Shown here: piece after piece, positions 1-5,613 of the stretch | Layout: every line of letters starts with the position of its first letter | Numbering within the stretch: position 1 is the first letter of the stretch | DNA from: Deltaproteobacteria bacterium RIFCSPLOWO2_12_FULL_60_16 | GTDB lineage: Bacteria > Desulfobacterota > Binatia > UBA9968 | Length of the DNA stretch: 5,613 nt | Assembly: GCA_001798565.1 (NCBI GenBank) | Contig: MGSR01000137.1 | Location: 3,062-8,674 of the forward strand | Direction: 5' to 3' | Translations under genes and position numbers: made by a program | Notes under the pieces: model-generated | Told to the model about the DNA's origin: nothing | Database searches by the model: none | Seen by the model: the letters and a program-made list of their open reading frames with translations, nothing else

Positions 1-736
1 GCAGGTCTTTCTCCCAGTCGCTGAAGTGCGGATTGTGGTCGCGGATGAAAGTGAGGATGTCGTCTTCCGGATAAAGCGGGACCTTGTTGAGGTCCGGGGC
101 GACGTATTCCTGGCGCCTGTGGATCGATCGAAACGGGTCCTCCGCCGGACTGGATTCTTCCAGGCGCCGCTGCTGCTCTTCCTCCGGCGTCTCCTTGCGG
201 ACGGCGAGATTGCGCCGGCATTGAAGGGAAAGGGCGTGGGCCGCATCGAGCAGCCGCTCCACCTTCTCGAGCCCGATGCTTGGATCCTCCACATACCGGC
301 GGACCCGATCGGCATGGGCCTTGAAGGTCTCTACGGTGAATTCCGCGCGAGTAGACTTGAAGGTGAAATTATTCTTGAAGAAATCGTTGTGGCCGTAGAC
401 ATGCGCGATGGTGAGCACCTGGAGCAGCAGGCTGTTGTCCCGCATCAAATAAGCGATGGACGGGTTGGAGTTGATCACCATCTCGTACGGGAGCCCGCTC
501 ACCCCGTAGTTGTAGAGGGTTTTCAGTTTTTCGTAGTTCTTGCCGTACGACCAGTGCGGGTAGTGGGAGGGCATGCCGGAGTAGACCATGTAGCCCAGCA
601 TCTGCTCCTGGTCGCAGATCTCAAACTCTTGGGGGTAGGGGTCGAGGCCGAAATCCCGCGCCAGCGCCTGGATGCGCTCGTTCCACATCTCCAGTTCCGC
701 TATCGAGTAGGGAGCCGTCACGGCCGTCGCTCTCAC
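1..736 (-). CDS. spoVR: SpoVR/YcgB family protein, N-terminal part (cut by window edge)
   Basis: Reading the minus strand leftwards from 736 gives about 245 uninterrupted residues, with no stop before the window edge. Family hallmarks are visible: an opening helix ELEMWNERIQALARDFGLD, then YPQEFEICD, GYMVYSGMPSHYPHWSYGK (about residues 48-66), GLPYEMVINSNPSIAYLM (81-98) and the His/Asp-rich IAHVYGHNDFFKNN (110-123). SpoVR is needed for spore cortex formation in Bacillus, and E. coli YcgB is its homologue. Its biochemical activity is not established. Full-length members have about 470-510 residues, so roughly half is present. The chosen start is GTG at 736, which overlaps the yhbH stop as GTGA and implies translational coupling. 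A second GTG at 721 is an alternative, and neither has a strong Shine-Dalgarno sequence. Third gene of the prkA operon. Family assignment is secure; the start is less so. Confidence 0.93.
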   Translation of the reverse strand, partial: MRATAVTAPYSIAELEMWNERIQALARDFGLDPYPQEFEICDQEQMLGYMVYSGMPSHYPHWSYGKNYEKLKTLYNYGVSGLPYEMVINSNPSIAYLMRDNSLLLQVLTIAHVYGHNDFFKNNFTFKSTRAEFTVETFKAHADRVRRYVEDPSIGLEKVERLLDAAHALSLQCRRNLAVRKETPEEEQQRRLEESSPAEDPFRSIHRRQEYVAPDLNKVPLYPEDDILTFIRDHNPHFSDWEKDL

Positions 737-1914
737 GCGGCGTCTTCGCGCGCGCGGTCTTTGGTCATAAAGGCCTTGAAGCAGGGCCAGATGTCCTCTT
801 TTTTCTGGATCTGCACCGTCTGGAAATTGTCCGCCTGCAGCTGGGAGAAGAACTGGATCATGCTGCCGCCGTAGTAGCCGGAGCCGAGGGGTTTGATCTC
901 CCCGTAGCCGAAGAGGTTGGCTACCTCGGTGATCTCTTTGGCCGCCTGCAGGGCGGCCGTATTGTCGGACTCGAAGTTGTCGCCGTCCGAGCAGTGGAAA
1001 ACATAGACATTCCAGAGAAAAGGGTGATACCGCTCCTGGACGATCTCCAGGGCCTTGCGGTAGCCCGAGGAGATGAATGTCCCGCCGGACTCCCCTTTGT
1101 GAAAAAACTCCTCCTCGGTGACTTCGCGCGCCTCCGTGTGATGGGCGACAAAGACGATCTCCACGTTTTGGTATTTGGTGCAGAGGAAGCGGTAGAGGAG
1201 AAAAAAGAAGCTGCGCGCCAGATATTTCTTCATCGTGTCCATGGAGCCGGAAGTGTCCATGATGCAGACCACCACCGCGTTGGACTCCCGGCGCACCTCG
1301 CTCACCGTGTGGCGGTAAGTCAAATCGTCCTTGTGGAAGGGGAAGCGCCCCATCTCCGGGTGGGCCGCGCCCGCGCGCAAGGTCGCCTGTTTGCGCTTGA
1401 CCCTGGAGCGGGCCGTCCGCCGCTTGTCCAGGCGCACCCGGATGCCCTTTCTGCGGTACCCCTTGCGCCGGTACTGCCGCTCGATTTCGATCTCTCTTAA
1501 GTTTTTTCTCTCCAGGTAGGGGAGCTCCAGATCCTCGAACATAATTTCGACCAGCTCTTCCAGGTTGACCTCGGTTTCATAGTAGTCCATGCCCGGCTGG
1601 TCTCCGGCCCGGTGCCCCTGGGCCGCCTGCTCGTCCTTGCCCAGGACATCGCCCGGTTGCGGCTGCTTTCCCCCGCCTTCCCCCACGCCCGGAACGTTTT
1701 CGCCGTAGACGAAGCGGTATTCCTTGACTCCCCGAATGGGCACCTTGACGATGCGGTTACGGTCCTTGCCGATAATCGACTCTTCCGCGATGATGTCGGT
1801 GATGTTTTCCCGGATGGCCTCGCGCACCTTCTCCCGGTGGCGCAGCCGGTCGCCGGCGCTGCGATCGCTCCGTTGGGCGGAGGAGGGATCGTAGGAACGG
1901 AAGGTCGTTTCCAT
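733..1914 (-). CDS. yhbH: YhbH/YeaH family protein (DUF444), VWA-like
   Basis: This 393-residue protein is close in length to Bacillus YhbH (about 390) and shorter than E. coli YeaH (about 427). A basic N-terminal helix (DRLRHREKVREAIREN, about 22-37) leads into the conserved IIAEESII segment, then a Gly/Gln-rich linker (75-108) and a strongly basic stretch (140-175). The C-terminal half is von Willebrand A-like. It has a MIDAS motif DTSGSMD at 220-226, a candidate MIDAS threonine in GGTFISSG (277-284) and an acidic CSDGDNF (308-314), which together would bind a divalent metal. It has no signal peptide or membrane segment, so it should be cytosolic. The family accompanies PrkA/YeaG in stress and nitrogen-starvation responses; its exact function is unknown, and a partner or substrate of the kinase is the usual proposal. 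The ATG at 1914 matches the family's N-terminal length and an in-frame stop lies about 20 bases upstream, but no Shine-Dalgarno sequence is visible there. The stop overlaps the spoVR GTG start. Confidence 0.95.
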   Translation of the reverse strand: METTFRSYDPSSAQRSDRSAGDRLRHREKVREAIRENITDIIAEESIIGKDRNRIVKVPIRGVKEYRFVYGENVPGVGEGGGKQPQPGDVLGKDEQAAQGHRAGDQPGMDYYETEVNLEELVEIMFEDLELPYLERKNLREIEIERQYRRKGYRRKGIRVRLDKRRTARSRVKRKQATLRAGAAHPEMGRFPFHKDDLTYRHTVSEVRRESNAVVVCIMDTSGSMDTMKKYLARSFFFLLYRFLCTKYQNVEIVFVAHHTEAREVTEEEFFHKGESGGTFISSGYRKALEIVQERYHPFLWNVYVFHCSDGDNFESDNTAALQAAKEITEVANLFGYGEIKPLGSGYYGGSMIQFFSQLQADNFQTVQIQKKEDIWPCFKAFMTKDRAREDAA

Positions 1915-1919
1915 AATTT

Positions 1920-2003
1920 GGTTAATAGTTAACGGTCAATAGTTAATAGTGAACCCAAGAGGCCCGTGGGGCGGAGACCATTGACCAATAACCAATAACT
2001 AAT
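1920..2003. repeat. inverted arrays of a 7-base repeat between prkA and yhbH
   Basis: The spacer between the two genes is built from heptamers. On the plus strand, positions 1920-1954 read GGTTAAT, AGTTAAC, GGTCAAT, AGTTAAT, AGTGAAC. Positions 1976-2003 read GACCATT, GACCAAT, AACCAAT, AACTAAT. The second set is essentially the reverse complement of the first (core ATTRACY), so the arrays face each other. GGTCAAT (1934-1940) pairs perfectly with ATTGACC (1980-1986), and the stem extends imperfectly outward. A small GC hairpin GCCC-GTG-GGGC (1962-1972) lies in the loop. The right array runs over the prkA stop codon, and the left array ends 5 bases from the yhbH ATG. The repeats are visible directly; any role in mRNA folding, processing or translation of yhbH is inference. 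Confidence 0.8.
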
Positions 2004-3936
2004 CCTTCCAGAGGTTGTTGGCCGCATATTTGAGCACCACATCCACGCAGCTTGGGCAATAACCGTTCTCGAGGAGATTTTTGACCATGGCGTTGTACTT
2101 GTCGGACTGCTCCTCGTCGCGGGTCCTGGCCTTGGTGATGATGCGGCTCAAGTCGCGCACCGAGGTCATCAGTTTTTTCTCGATGGCTTCTTTGAGCGGC
2201 TCGTAGCTCCGGTAATCGATCTTCTCGCCTCTGCGGTTCGCCGCCCAGAGATAGGCGATGACCTCCTGCCGGAAGCCGTCCGCCGCCGAGCCTATGATGG
2301 CGATCTGCTCTTCAATAGATTTCATGAAGCCCTCGTCGGGGGAGAGCTCTTCCTTGGTATTGCGGTCCTTGACCTTGCCCTTGTTGACGTAGGCCTCGGC
2401 GTGGTCCAGATAGTTCTGAAACAGGGATTCGGCCTGCTCCTGGTAGGAATAGACGAAGGCCCTGGTGATCTCTTTTTCCAGAATCTCCAGGTACTCCTTG
2501 TGCAGAGTGTCCTGCAAGAATTCCAGATACTGTTTTCTGGCGTCGTCGGAGAGGTCCGCCTCCTTGGCCATGTTAATCAGCGCCTCGCGGACGTTGATCG
2601 GGTTGATGCAATTTCCATCCGTGTTGTCCGACAGGGCGTTGTCCAGCGCCTTCATGATGAAGCGGGTCGAGATGCCGCTCATTCCCTCCCGCTTGGCGCC
2701 CTCGCGGAGCTCCTGGCCGTCCACCTTCTTGGTCCTGCCTTTCTCCACCACTTCCTCCCCGTTGTAGAGCTTGAGCTTGGTCATCAGGTCGCACTTGTTC
2801 GTCGGTTCCAGCCGCGAAAGGACGGCGAACATCGAGGCGATCTCCAAGGTATGCGGCGCGACGTGGGCGTGGAAATCCGAGTGGCGGATGATTTTCTGAT
2901 AGATCTTCACCTCTTCGGATAAGCGCAGGTTATAGGGAACCTTGATCACCACGATCCGGTCGAGGATGGCCTCGTTGGTGTGATCGGCCTTGAACTTCTG
3001 CCATTCGGCCTCGTTGGAGTGGGCCACGATGACGGTGTCCACGTACACCAGGCCGTGCCGGCCGGGGGCGGGAATGACCTTCTCCTGCGTCGCCGTGATC
3101 ATGCAGTGGAGGTATTCGATTTCGTTCTTGAAGACCTCGATAAACTCCACCATGCCCCGGTTGCCCACATTGAGGGCGCCGTTTAACTCCAGGACGCGCG
3201 GGTCTCCTTCAGAGTACATGTCCAGCTTGGAGATGTCCTCGCTGCCGATCAGCACCGAGGTATCCTGGTTATTCGGATCTACCGGCGGGACCACTCCGAT
3301 GCCTACCCGGGCGCGCTTGGAGAACTCCACCGCGCAGATGGGGAACTCTTCGTAGCGCTCGTGAAACTCCTCCTTCAATCGATAGCGGCAGACCGGGCAC
3401 AGCTCCCCTTCGATGTGCGCCCCGAGCATCTTTTCGAACTCCTTGCGCAGGTGGCGCGGTATCAGGTGGAGCGGCTCCTCGAACATCGGGCAGCCCTCGA
3501 TGGCATAAAATGGCTCGCTTTCCTCCAGTCCGCGGTGGAGTTTTTCGATGAGCGAGCTCTTGCCGGAGCCGACCGGTCCCATGAGGTAGATAACCTGACG
3601 GCTCTCCTCGCCCTTGAGCGAGGCGGCATGGAAGTACCGGACGATCTGCGCGATGGTCTTCTCGATGCCGAAGAATTCATCCGCAAAAAAATTATAAACT
3701 TTGATCGATTCGTCTTTGTACAGGCGCTTGATGCGGGGATCCTCGCTATCCTGGATTTCCCGAACTCCGGTTTTGAGGACGATGTCGTAGATGCGGGCGT
3801 GGGCGAGCTTGGCGACGGAAGGGTCTTCTTTGACTTTCTCCAGGTAGCCCAGGAGATTTCCCTTCCACGATTTTGCCTTGTGGAGGTCGCGATCCTTGCG
3901 GATAAGGGTCTCGAAATCCCTGTTATTATGGTCCAT
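1999..3936 (-). CDS. prkA: PrkA/YeaG serine protein kinase, AAA-type
   Basis: This 645-residue protein matches the family length (Bacillus PrkA about 631, E. coli YeaG 644). The N-terminal AAA-like domain holds a Walker A loop GPVGSGKSS at 120-128. It also has the family segments EGCPMFEEPLHLIP (147-160), NNQDTSVLIGSEDISKL (222-238), NRGMVEFIEVFK (259-270), TATQE (281-285) and AHSNEAEW (305-312). The C-terminal PrkA domain follows, with GMSGISTRF (418-426), RKQYLEFLQDTLHKEY (467-482), FVYSYQE (494-500) and PDEGFMKSIEEQI (533-545). PrkA proteins are soluble kinases reported to phosphorylate cytosolic targets, with roles in sporulation or starvation adaptation. The Bacillus protein has also been described as an ATP-dependent protease. 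Two CxxC pairs (CPVC 180-183, CPSC 627-630) may bind metal or sense redox state. It is the first gene of the operon with yhbH and spoVR. The ATG at 3936 has a good Shine-Dalgarno sequence. Confidence 0.97.
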   Translation of the reverse strand: MDHNNRDFETLIRKDRDLHKAKSWKGNLLGYLEKVKEDPSVAKLAHARIYDIVLKTGVREIQDSEDPRIKRLYKDESIKVYNFFADEFFGIEKTIAQIVRYFHAASLKGEESRQVIYLMGPVGSGKSSLIEKLHRGLEESEPFYAIEGCPMFEEPLHLIPRHLRKEFEKMLGAHIEGELCPVCRYRLKEEFHERYEEFPICAVEFSKRARVGIGVVPPVDPNNQDTSVLIGSEDISKLDMYSEGDPRVLELNGALNVGNRGMVEFIEVFKNEIEYLHCMITATQEKVIPAPGRHGLVYVDTVIVAHSNEAEWQKFKADHTNEAILDRIVVIKVPYNLRLSEEVKIYQKIIRHSDFHAHVAPHTLEIASMFAVLSRLEPTNKCDLMTKLKLYNGEEVVEKGRTKKVDGQELREGAKREGMSGISTRFIMKALDNALSDNTDGNCINPINVREALINMAKEADLSDDARKQYLEFLQDTLHKEYLEILEKEITRAFVYSYQEQAESLFQNYLDHAEAYVNKGKVKDRNTKEELSPDEGFMKSIEEQIAIIGSAADGFRQEVIAYLWAANRRGEKIDYRSYEPLKEAIEKKLMTSVRDLSRIITKARTRDEEQSDKYNAMVKNLLENGYCPSCVDVVLKYAANNLWKD

Positions 3937-3944
3937 TCCAGCGG

Positions 3945-3952
3945 CTCCCCCT
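3945..3952 (-). promoter_or_regulatory. ribosome binding site of prkA
   Basis: On the minus strand AGGGGGAG lies 8 bases before the ATG at 3936. This is a strong purine-rich Shine-Dalgarno sequence at good spacing and it supports that start. It contrasts with the next gene of the operon, which has none. Confidence 0.75.
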
Positions 3953-4258
3953 TTCGGAGTTGATTCTGTCTAGCGGAAAAGTTTTGGACGTATTCGCGAA
4001 AAAAATGGTCAGCGGTGACGGGCGTGAAAAGCGATTCTTACCCATAGCAGCTATCGGAATCACTGCTTTGGTGGTTCGCCTGAAATGCCGAGGGAGCGGA
4101 GTCGGAAGAGAATAGATCGCAACGGAAGGTAGAAGAAAAGCTCTTTAGGGCCTGCACGCGCCCTCCTTTCCCTAAAAATCCCGGCCGGGTCATCCTGGGG
4201 GCCCTCCGTCTGTAGGTTGGACGAAACAGCAAGAAAGAACCTTCAACCACCCCCCGGA

Positions 4259-4313
4259 CAGCCGCCATTGAACCGCTATTTCCACTCAAAGTCAAGAAAA
4301 TTTATGGCGGCTG
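4259..4313. repeat. 10-base perfect inverted repeat
   Basis: CAGCCGCCAT at 4259-4268 is the exact reverse complement of ATGGCGGCTG at 4304-4313, with a 35-base AT-richer loop between them. It could fold as a stem-loop in DNA or RNA. It lies upstream of the Y1-like gene, where an end structure of a transposable element would be expected, but no second copy is present in the window. Its function is unknown. Confidence 0.6.
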
Positions 4314-4315
4314 CG

Positions 4316-4363
4316 GGGTTTTCCCGGAATCCGTATGGCGCCAAGCTCCCGGGGACCCTTTTT
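4316..4363 (+). terminator. possible rho-independent terminator
   Basis: GGG (4316-4318) and TTCCCGG (4321-4327) can pair with CCGGGGA (4349-4355) and CCC (4356-4358), giving about ten base pairs with a two-base bulge and one wobble. TTTTT (4359-4363) follows. No gene ends just upstream on this strand, so it may instead insulate the downstream promoter from read-through or be part of an element end. Not verified by folding. Confidence 0.3.
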
Positions 4364-4370
4364 GGAGAAT

Positions 4371-4381
4371 GGGGTCGGACC
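4371..4381 (+). repeat. REP-like palindromic motif upstream of the Y1-like gene
   Basis: GGGGTCGGACC contains the palindrome GGTC-G-GACC (4373-4381) and is followed by an AT-rich stretch. From general memory, similar GGGGTC-GACC sequences recur beside Y1 (RAYT) transposase genes in environmental bacteria and may be their recognition sequences. Only this one copy occurs here, about 100 bases before the gene, so the link rests on position and resemblance. Confidence 0.4.
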
Positions 4382-4394
4382 TTTAATTTTTCAC

Positions 4395-4426
4395 TTGACG
4401 CCTGTAAAGGGGTTAGGTTATATAAC
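4395..4426 (+). promoter_or_regulatory. sigma70-type promoter with palindrome over the -10 region
   Basis: TTGACG (4395-4400) is a five-of-six match to a -35 box. TATATA (4419-4424, spacer 18) or TATAAC (4421-4426, spacer 20) can serve as the -10 box. A perfect 10-base palindrome GTTATATAAC (4417-4426) covers the -10 and could be an operator. It would drive the Y1-like gene and, through the overlap, the NusG-like gene, leaving a leader of roughly 45 bases. Confidence 0.55.
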
Positions 4427-4476
4427 TAAGTCCAGTTTTTTAGGGTAAACCCCTGAGGGGAGTCGGGAGAGACCAC

Positions 4477-5484
4477 ATGGCACGCGGATTGAGGGTGCAG
4501 TTCGAAGGTGCGCTCTATCACCTGGTAGTTCGGTCGAATAATCGGCAACCTCTTTTTCGGGACACGCAAGACAGGCGACACTATCTGGATCTCCTGAGCC
4601 GTTACCAGGATCGATATGGATTCAGGGTTTACTGTTATCTTTTGATAAATCGTCAAGTTCATCTCCTCATAGAAACCCCCAAGGGAAACGTCAGCAAGGT
4701 AATGCAGTGTCTGGGGACCAGCTACACCTCATACTTCAACCGCCGGCATAAACGGCGCGGGACCCTCTTCGAGGGGCGCTATAAAAGCTATTTGGTCGAT
4801 AACGAAAGGTATCTTCCCGAGGTTACGCGCTATATTCACCGAAGCTATTGTCAGTCGCGTTTAAACACGAATAAGCAGCGGGATTACCCCTGGAGCAGTT
4901 ATCGCGTTTATCTGGGGAGAAAGACATCCGATCTGGTTAACACGGGGCCCGTTTTGAGTCGGTTTGGCGAGGTTCTTAAAGAACAGCGGAAGCGATACCA
5001 AGAGTTTGTGGAAACCGGCGGTTTCAGGGAAGGCGCTGGGCAAAGCGCTCGGTATGGGGAGCATTATCTCGCTTCAACGCAAAAAATTTACTTTGAGCGG
5101 CAGCATATCCAAGTCAATCGGAAAGAGGATCCCCTGAGGGTGGCGGAAAGAATCCTGCGGGAAGTTAGTCTCAGTCTCTCTCTGGCTCCGAGCGAGATGG
5201 GGGAATTGCGGGAGAGCCGGAGAAAGACCCTGGCTAGACATGTGGCCATGTACCTTATCCGTAAACAGACGGGTCTTCCCTTACGTTCCATAGGGGAGCT
5301 TGTCGGCGTTAAGGCGCCCGCCGTAGCCCTAGCCATCGGTAAAGTGGAACAGTTGCTAAAGCGGGAGGATTTCTCCAGGAAAGTAAGGAGCTTGTTGGAA
5401 AACAATACGTTTCCGTCTCCAAATACAGCCAAAGAGTATCCCGACCTTGAAGGAGCGCCGACAGATGGAAGCCCGGTTGCTTGA
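4477..5484 (+). CDS. Y1 (RAYT/HUH) transposase-like protein with DnaA-like C-terminal domain, altered catalytic motif
   Basis: This 335-residue protein opens like REP-associated tyrosine transposases: MARGLRVQFEGALYHLVVRS, PLFRD (25-29), YGFRVYCYLL (47-56), HLLIETPKGN (62-71), YTSYFNRRHKRRGTLFEGRYKS (83-104), and DYPWSSYRVYLG (136-147). The presumed catalytic Tyr is Y119 in TRYIH. The metal-binding His-U-His motif reads Q60-V61-H62 (codons CAA GTT CAT), so the first His is Gln. The usual LNPVRAGL after the Tyr is RSYCQSRL. Residues about 245-310 (RRKTLARHVAMYLIRKQTGL, IGELVGVKAPAVALAIGKVE) resemble the DnaA domain IV helix-turn-helix but lack the DnaA box-reading signature. Active members nick and rejoin single-stranded DNA. 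This one may be inactive or domesticated for DNA binding. The start has GGGAGAG 5 bases upstream. Its GC content looks lower than that of the kinase operon. The last 20 bases overlap the NusG-like gene. Confidence 0.88.
   Translation: MARGLRVQFEGALYHLVVRSNNRQPLFRDTQDRRHYLDLLSRYQDRYGFRVYCYLLINRQVHLLIETPKGNVSKVMQCLGTSYTSYFNRRHKRRGTLFEGRYKSYLVDNERYLPEVTRYIHRSYCQSRLNTNKQRDYPWSSYRVYLGRKTSDLVNTGPVLSRFGEVLKEQRKRYQEFVETGGFREGAGQSARYGEHYLASTQKIYFERQHIQVNRKEDPLRVAERILREVSLSLSLAPSEMGELRESRRKTLARHVAMYLIRKQTGLPLRSIGELVGVKAPAVALAIGKVEQLLKREDFSRKVRSLLENNTFPSPNTAKEYPDLEGAPTDGSPVA
5449..5455 (+). promoter_or_regulatory. ribosome binding site of the NusG-like gene, inside the Y1-like gene
   Basis: GAAGGAG ends 9 bases before the ATG at 5465. 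It lies within the coding sequence of the upstream gene, so the two proteins are probably made from one mRNA with coupled translation. It fixes the start of the NusG-like protein. Confidence 0.7.
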
Positions 5485-5613
5485 GATCGAAAGCGGGCTT
5501 CGTTGGTACGTGGTTCGAACGAAGCTGAGAAAAGAGACCGTGGTGGAAAAGCGCATCACAGATCTGGGATTGGAGGTGTTTCTTCCTTGGCTGCGATCCC
5601 GACGTCGTGTTGG
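5465..5613 (+). CDS. NusG-family transcription elongation/antitermination factor, N-terminus (cut by window edge)
   Basis: Forty-nine residues are visible before the right edge. After a short leader (MEARLLEIESGL) comes the NusG N-terminal (NGN) domain signature: RWYVVRTKLRKE (13-24), VVEKRITDLGLEVFLPWLRSRRR (26-48). NGN domains bind the clamp helices of RNA polymerase and promote processive elongation. The FLPWLRSRRR ending is typical of specialised paralogs (RfaH, UpxY, LoaP types) as well as of housekeeping NusG. The absence of secE or ribosomal protein genes next to it argues for a specialised paralog, which commonly heads a polysaccharide or other long biosynthetic operon. That operon would lie beyond the window. 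The gene overlaps the Y1-like gene by 20 bases in another frame and has no promoter of its own that I can see. The family call is firm and the subtype is inference. Confidence 0.87.
   Translation, partial: MEARLLEIESGLRWYVVRTKLRKETVVEKRITDLGLEVFLPWLRSRRRV

Larger units (their letters stand above)
3937..4476. other. divergent intergenic region without a convincing gene
   Basis: This 540-base gap separates the two outward-facing blocks and should hold the prkA control region in its left part and the control region of the Y1-like gene in its right part. No RNA gene or recognised riboswitch was found by eye. Structure seen includes TTTAGGG (4144-4150) facing CCCTAAA (4170-4176), a palindrome CCCGGCCGGG (4180-4189), a purine-rich plus-strand stretch (about 4086-4140), a 10-base inverted repeat, and a promoter near 4395-4426. 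No minus-strand promoter for prkA could be placed with confidence. A CTATTCT near 4112 is only weakly like a stationary-phase -10 element. Confidence 0.6.

Noticed and set aside
26..874. A 282-codon open frame on the plus strand opposite spoVR and yhbH
   Set aside because: It is antisense to two well-recognised genes, has no domain I recognise, and is expected from the high GC content. The same applies to the long plus-strand frames opposite prkA, such as 3361-3963.
4022..4140. Possible riboswitch in the prkA leader
   Set aside because: I compared the stretch by eye with SAM, SAH, c-di-GMP, c-di-AMP, cobalamin and TPP core motifs and found no convincing match. A covariance model search of this interval would settle it.
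4038..4157. A 39-codon minus-strand frame with AGGAGG just before a GTG, in the prkA upstream region
   Set aside because: The spacing to the GTG is short (about 4 bases), the product is Ser-rich with no recognisable features, and the frame also stays open upstream of the GTG. It could be a leader peptide, but nothing beyond the AGGAGG supports it.
4217..4250. Sigma54-like promoter on the minus strand upstream of prkA
   Set aside because: The GG and GC elements are 9 bases apart instead of 10, and the surrounding bases match the consensus poorly.
4170..4445. CCCTAAAAA and TTTTTAGGG as terminal inverted repeats of an element
   Set aside because: A 9-base match in about 500 bases is close to chance, the second copy lies before the Y1-like gene rather than after it, and no target duplication is visible.

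Overview
The window has two blocks facing away from each other across a gene-poor gap of about 540 bases. The left block, on the minus strand, is a three-gene operon read prkA -> yhbH/yeaH -> spoVR. prkA encodes a PrkA/YeaG AAA-type serine protein kinase. yhbH/yeaH encodes a DUF444 protein with a von Willebrand A-like MIDAS site. spoVR encodes a SpoVR/YcgB family protein and is cut by the left window edge. The right block, on the plus strand, is a Y1 (HUH/RAYT-type) transposase-like gene that overlaps the start of a NusG-family transcription elongation factor gene, which is cut by the right edge.

The prkA-yhbH-spoVR trio is a conserved stress, starvation or sporulation module in Firmicutes and Proteobacteria. 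PrkA and YhbH here are closer in length and N-terminal layout to the Bacillus-type proteins (about 630 and 390 residues) than to E. coli YeaH. That layout also occurs in delta-proteobacteria-like and other environmental lineages. High GC in the kinase operon, short heptameric intergenic repeats and a Y1-DnaA_C-like protein fit an environmental Gram-negative of the Desulfobacterota, Nitrospirota or NC10 kind. This taxonomic guess is an inference and is not firm.

The operon looks translationally and transcriptionally linked. prkA has a strong ribosome binding site. An 84-base spacer follows it, built from inverted arrays of a 7-base repeat. The yhbH start codon lies directly beside that array without a visible Shine-Dalgarno sequence. 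yhbH and spoVR overlap at GTGA.

The right block has a plausible sigma70 promoter with a 10-base palindrome on its -10 region. The Y1-like protein keeps the presumed catalytic tyrosine and a DnaA domain IV-like C-terminal helix-turn-helix, but has Gln-Val-His where the family has the metal-binding His-U-His motif. Its last 20 bases overlap the start of the NusG-like gene, which has its own good Shine-Dalgarno sequence inside the Y1 gene. The arrangement suggests that a transposase-derived DNA-binding protein may have been co-opted as a partner or regulator of a specialised NusG paralog (RfaH/UpxY/LoaP type). Such paralogs often head long polysaccharide or secondary-metabolite operons. This is the most interesting hypothesis in the window.
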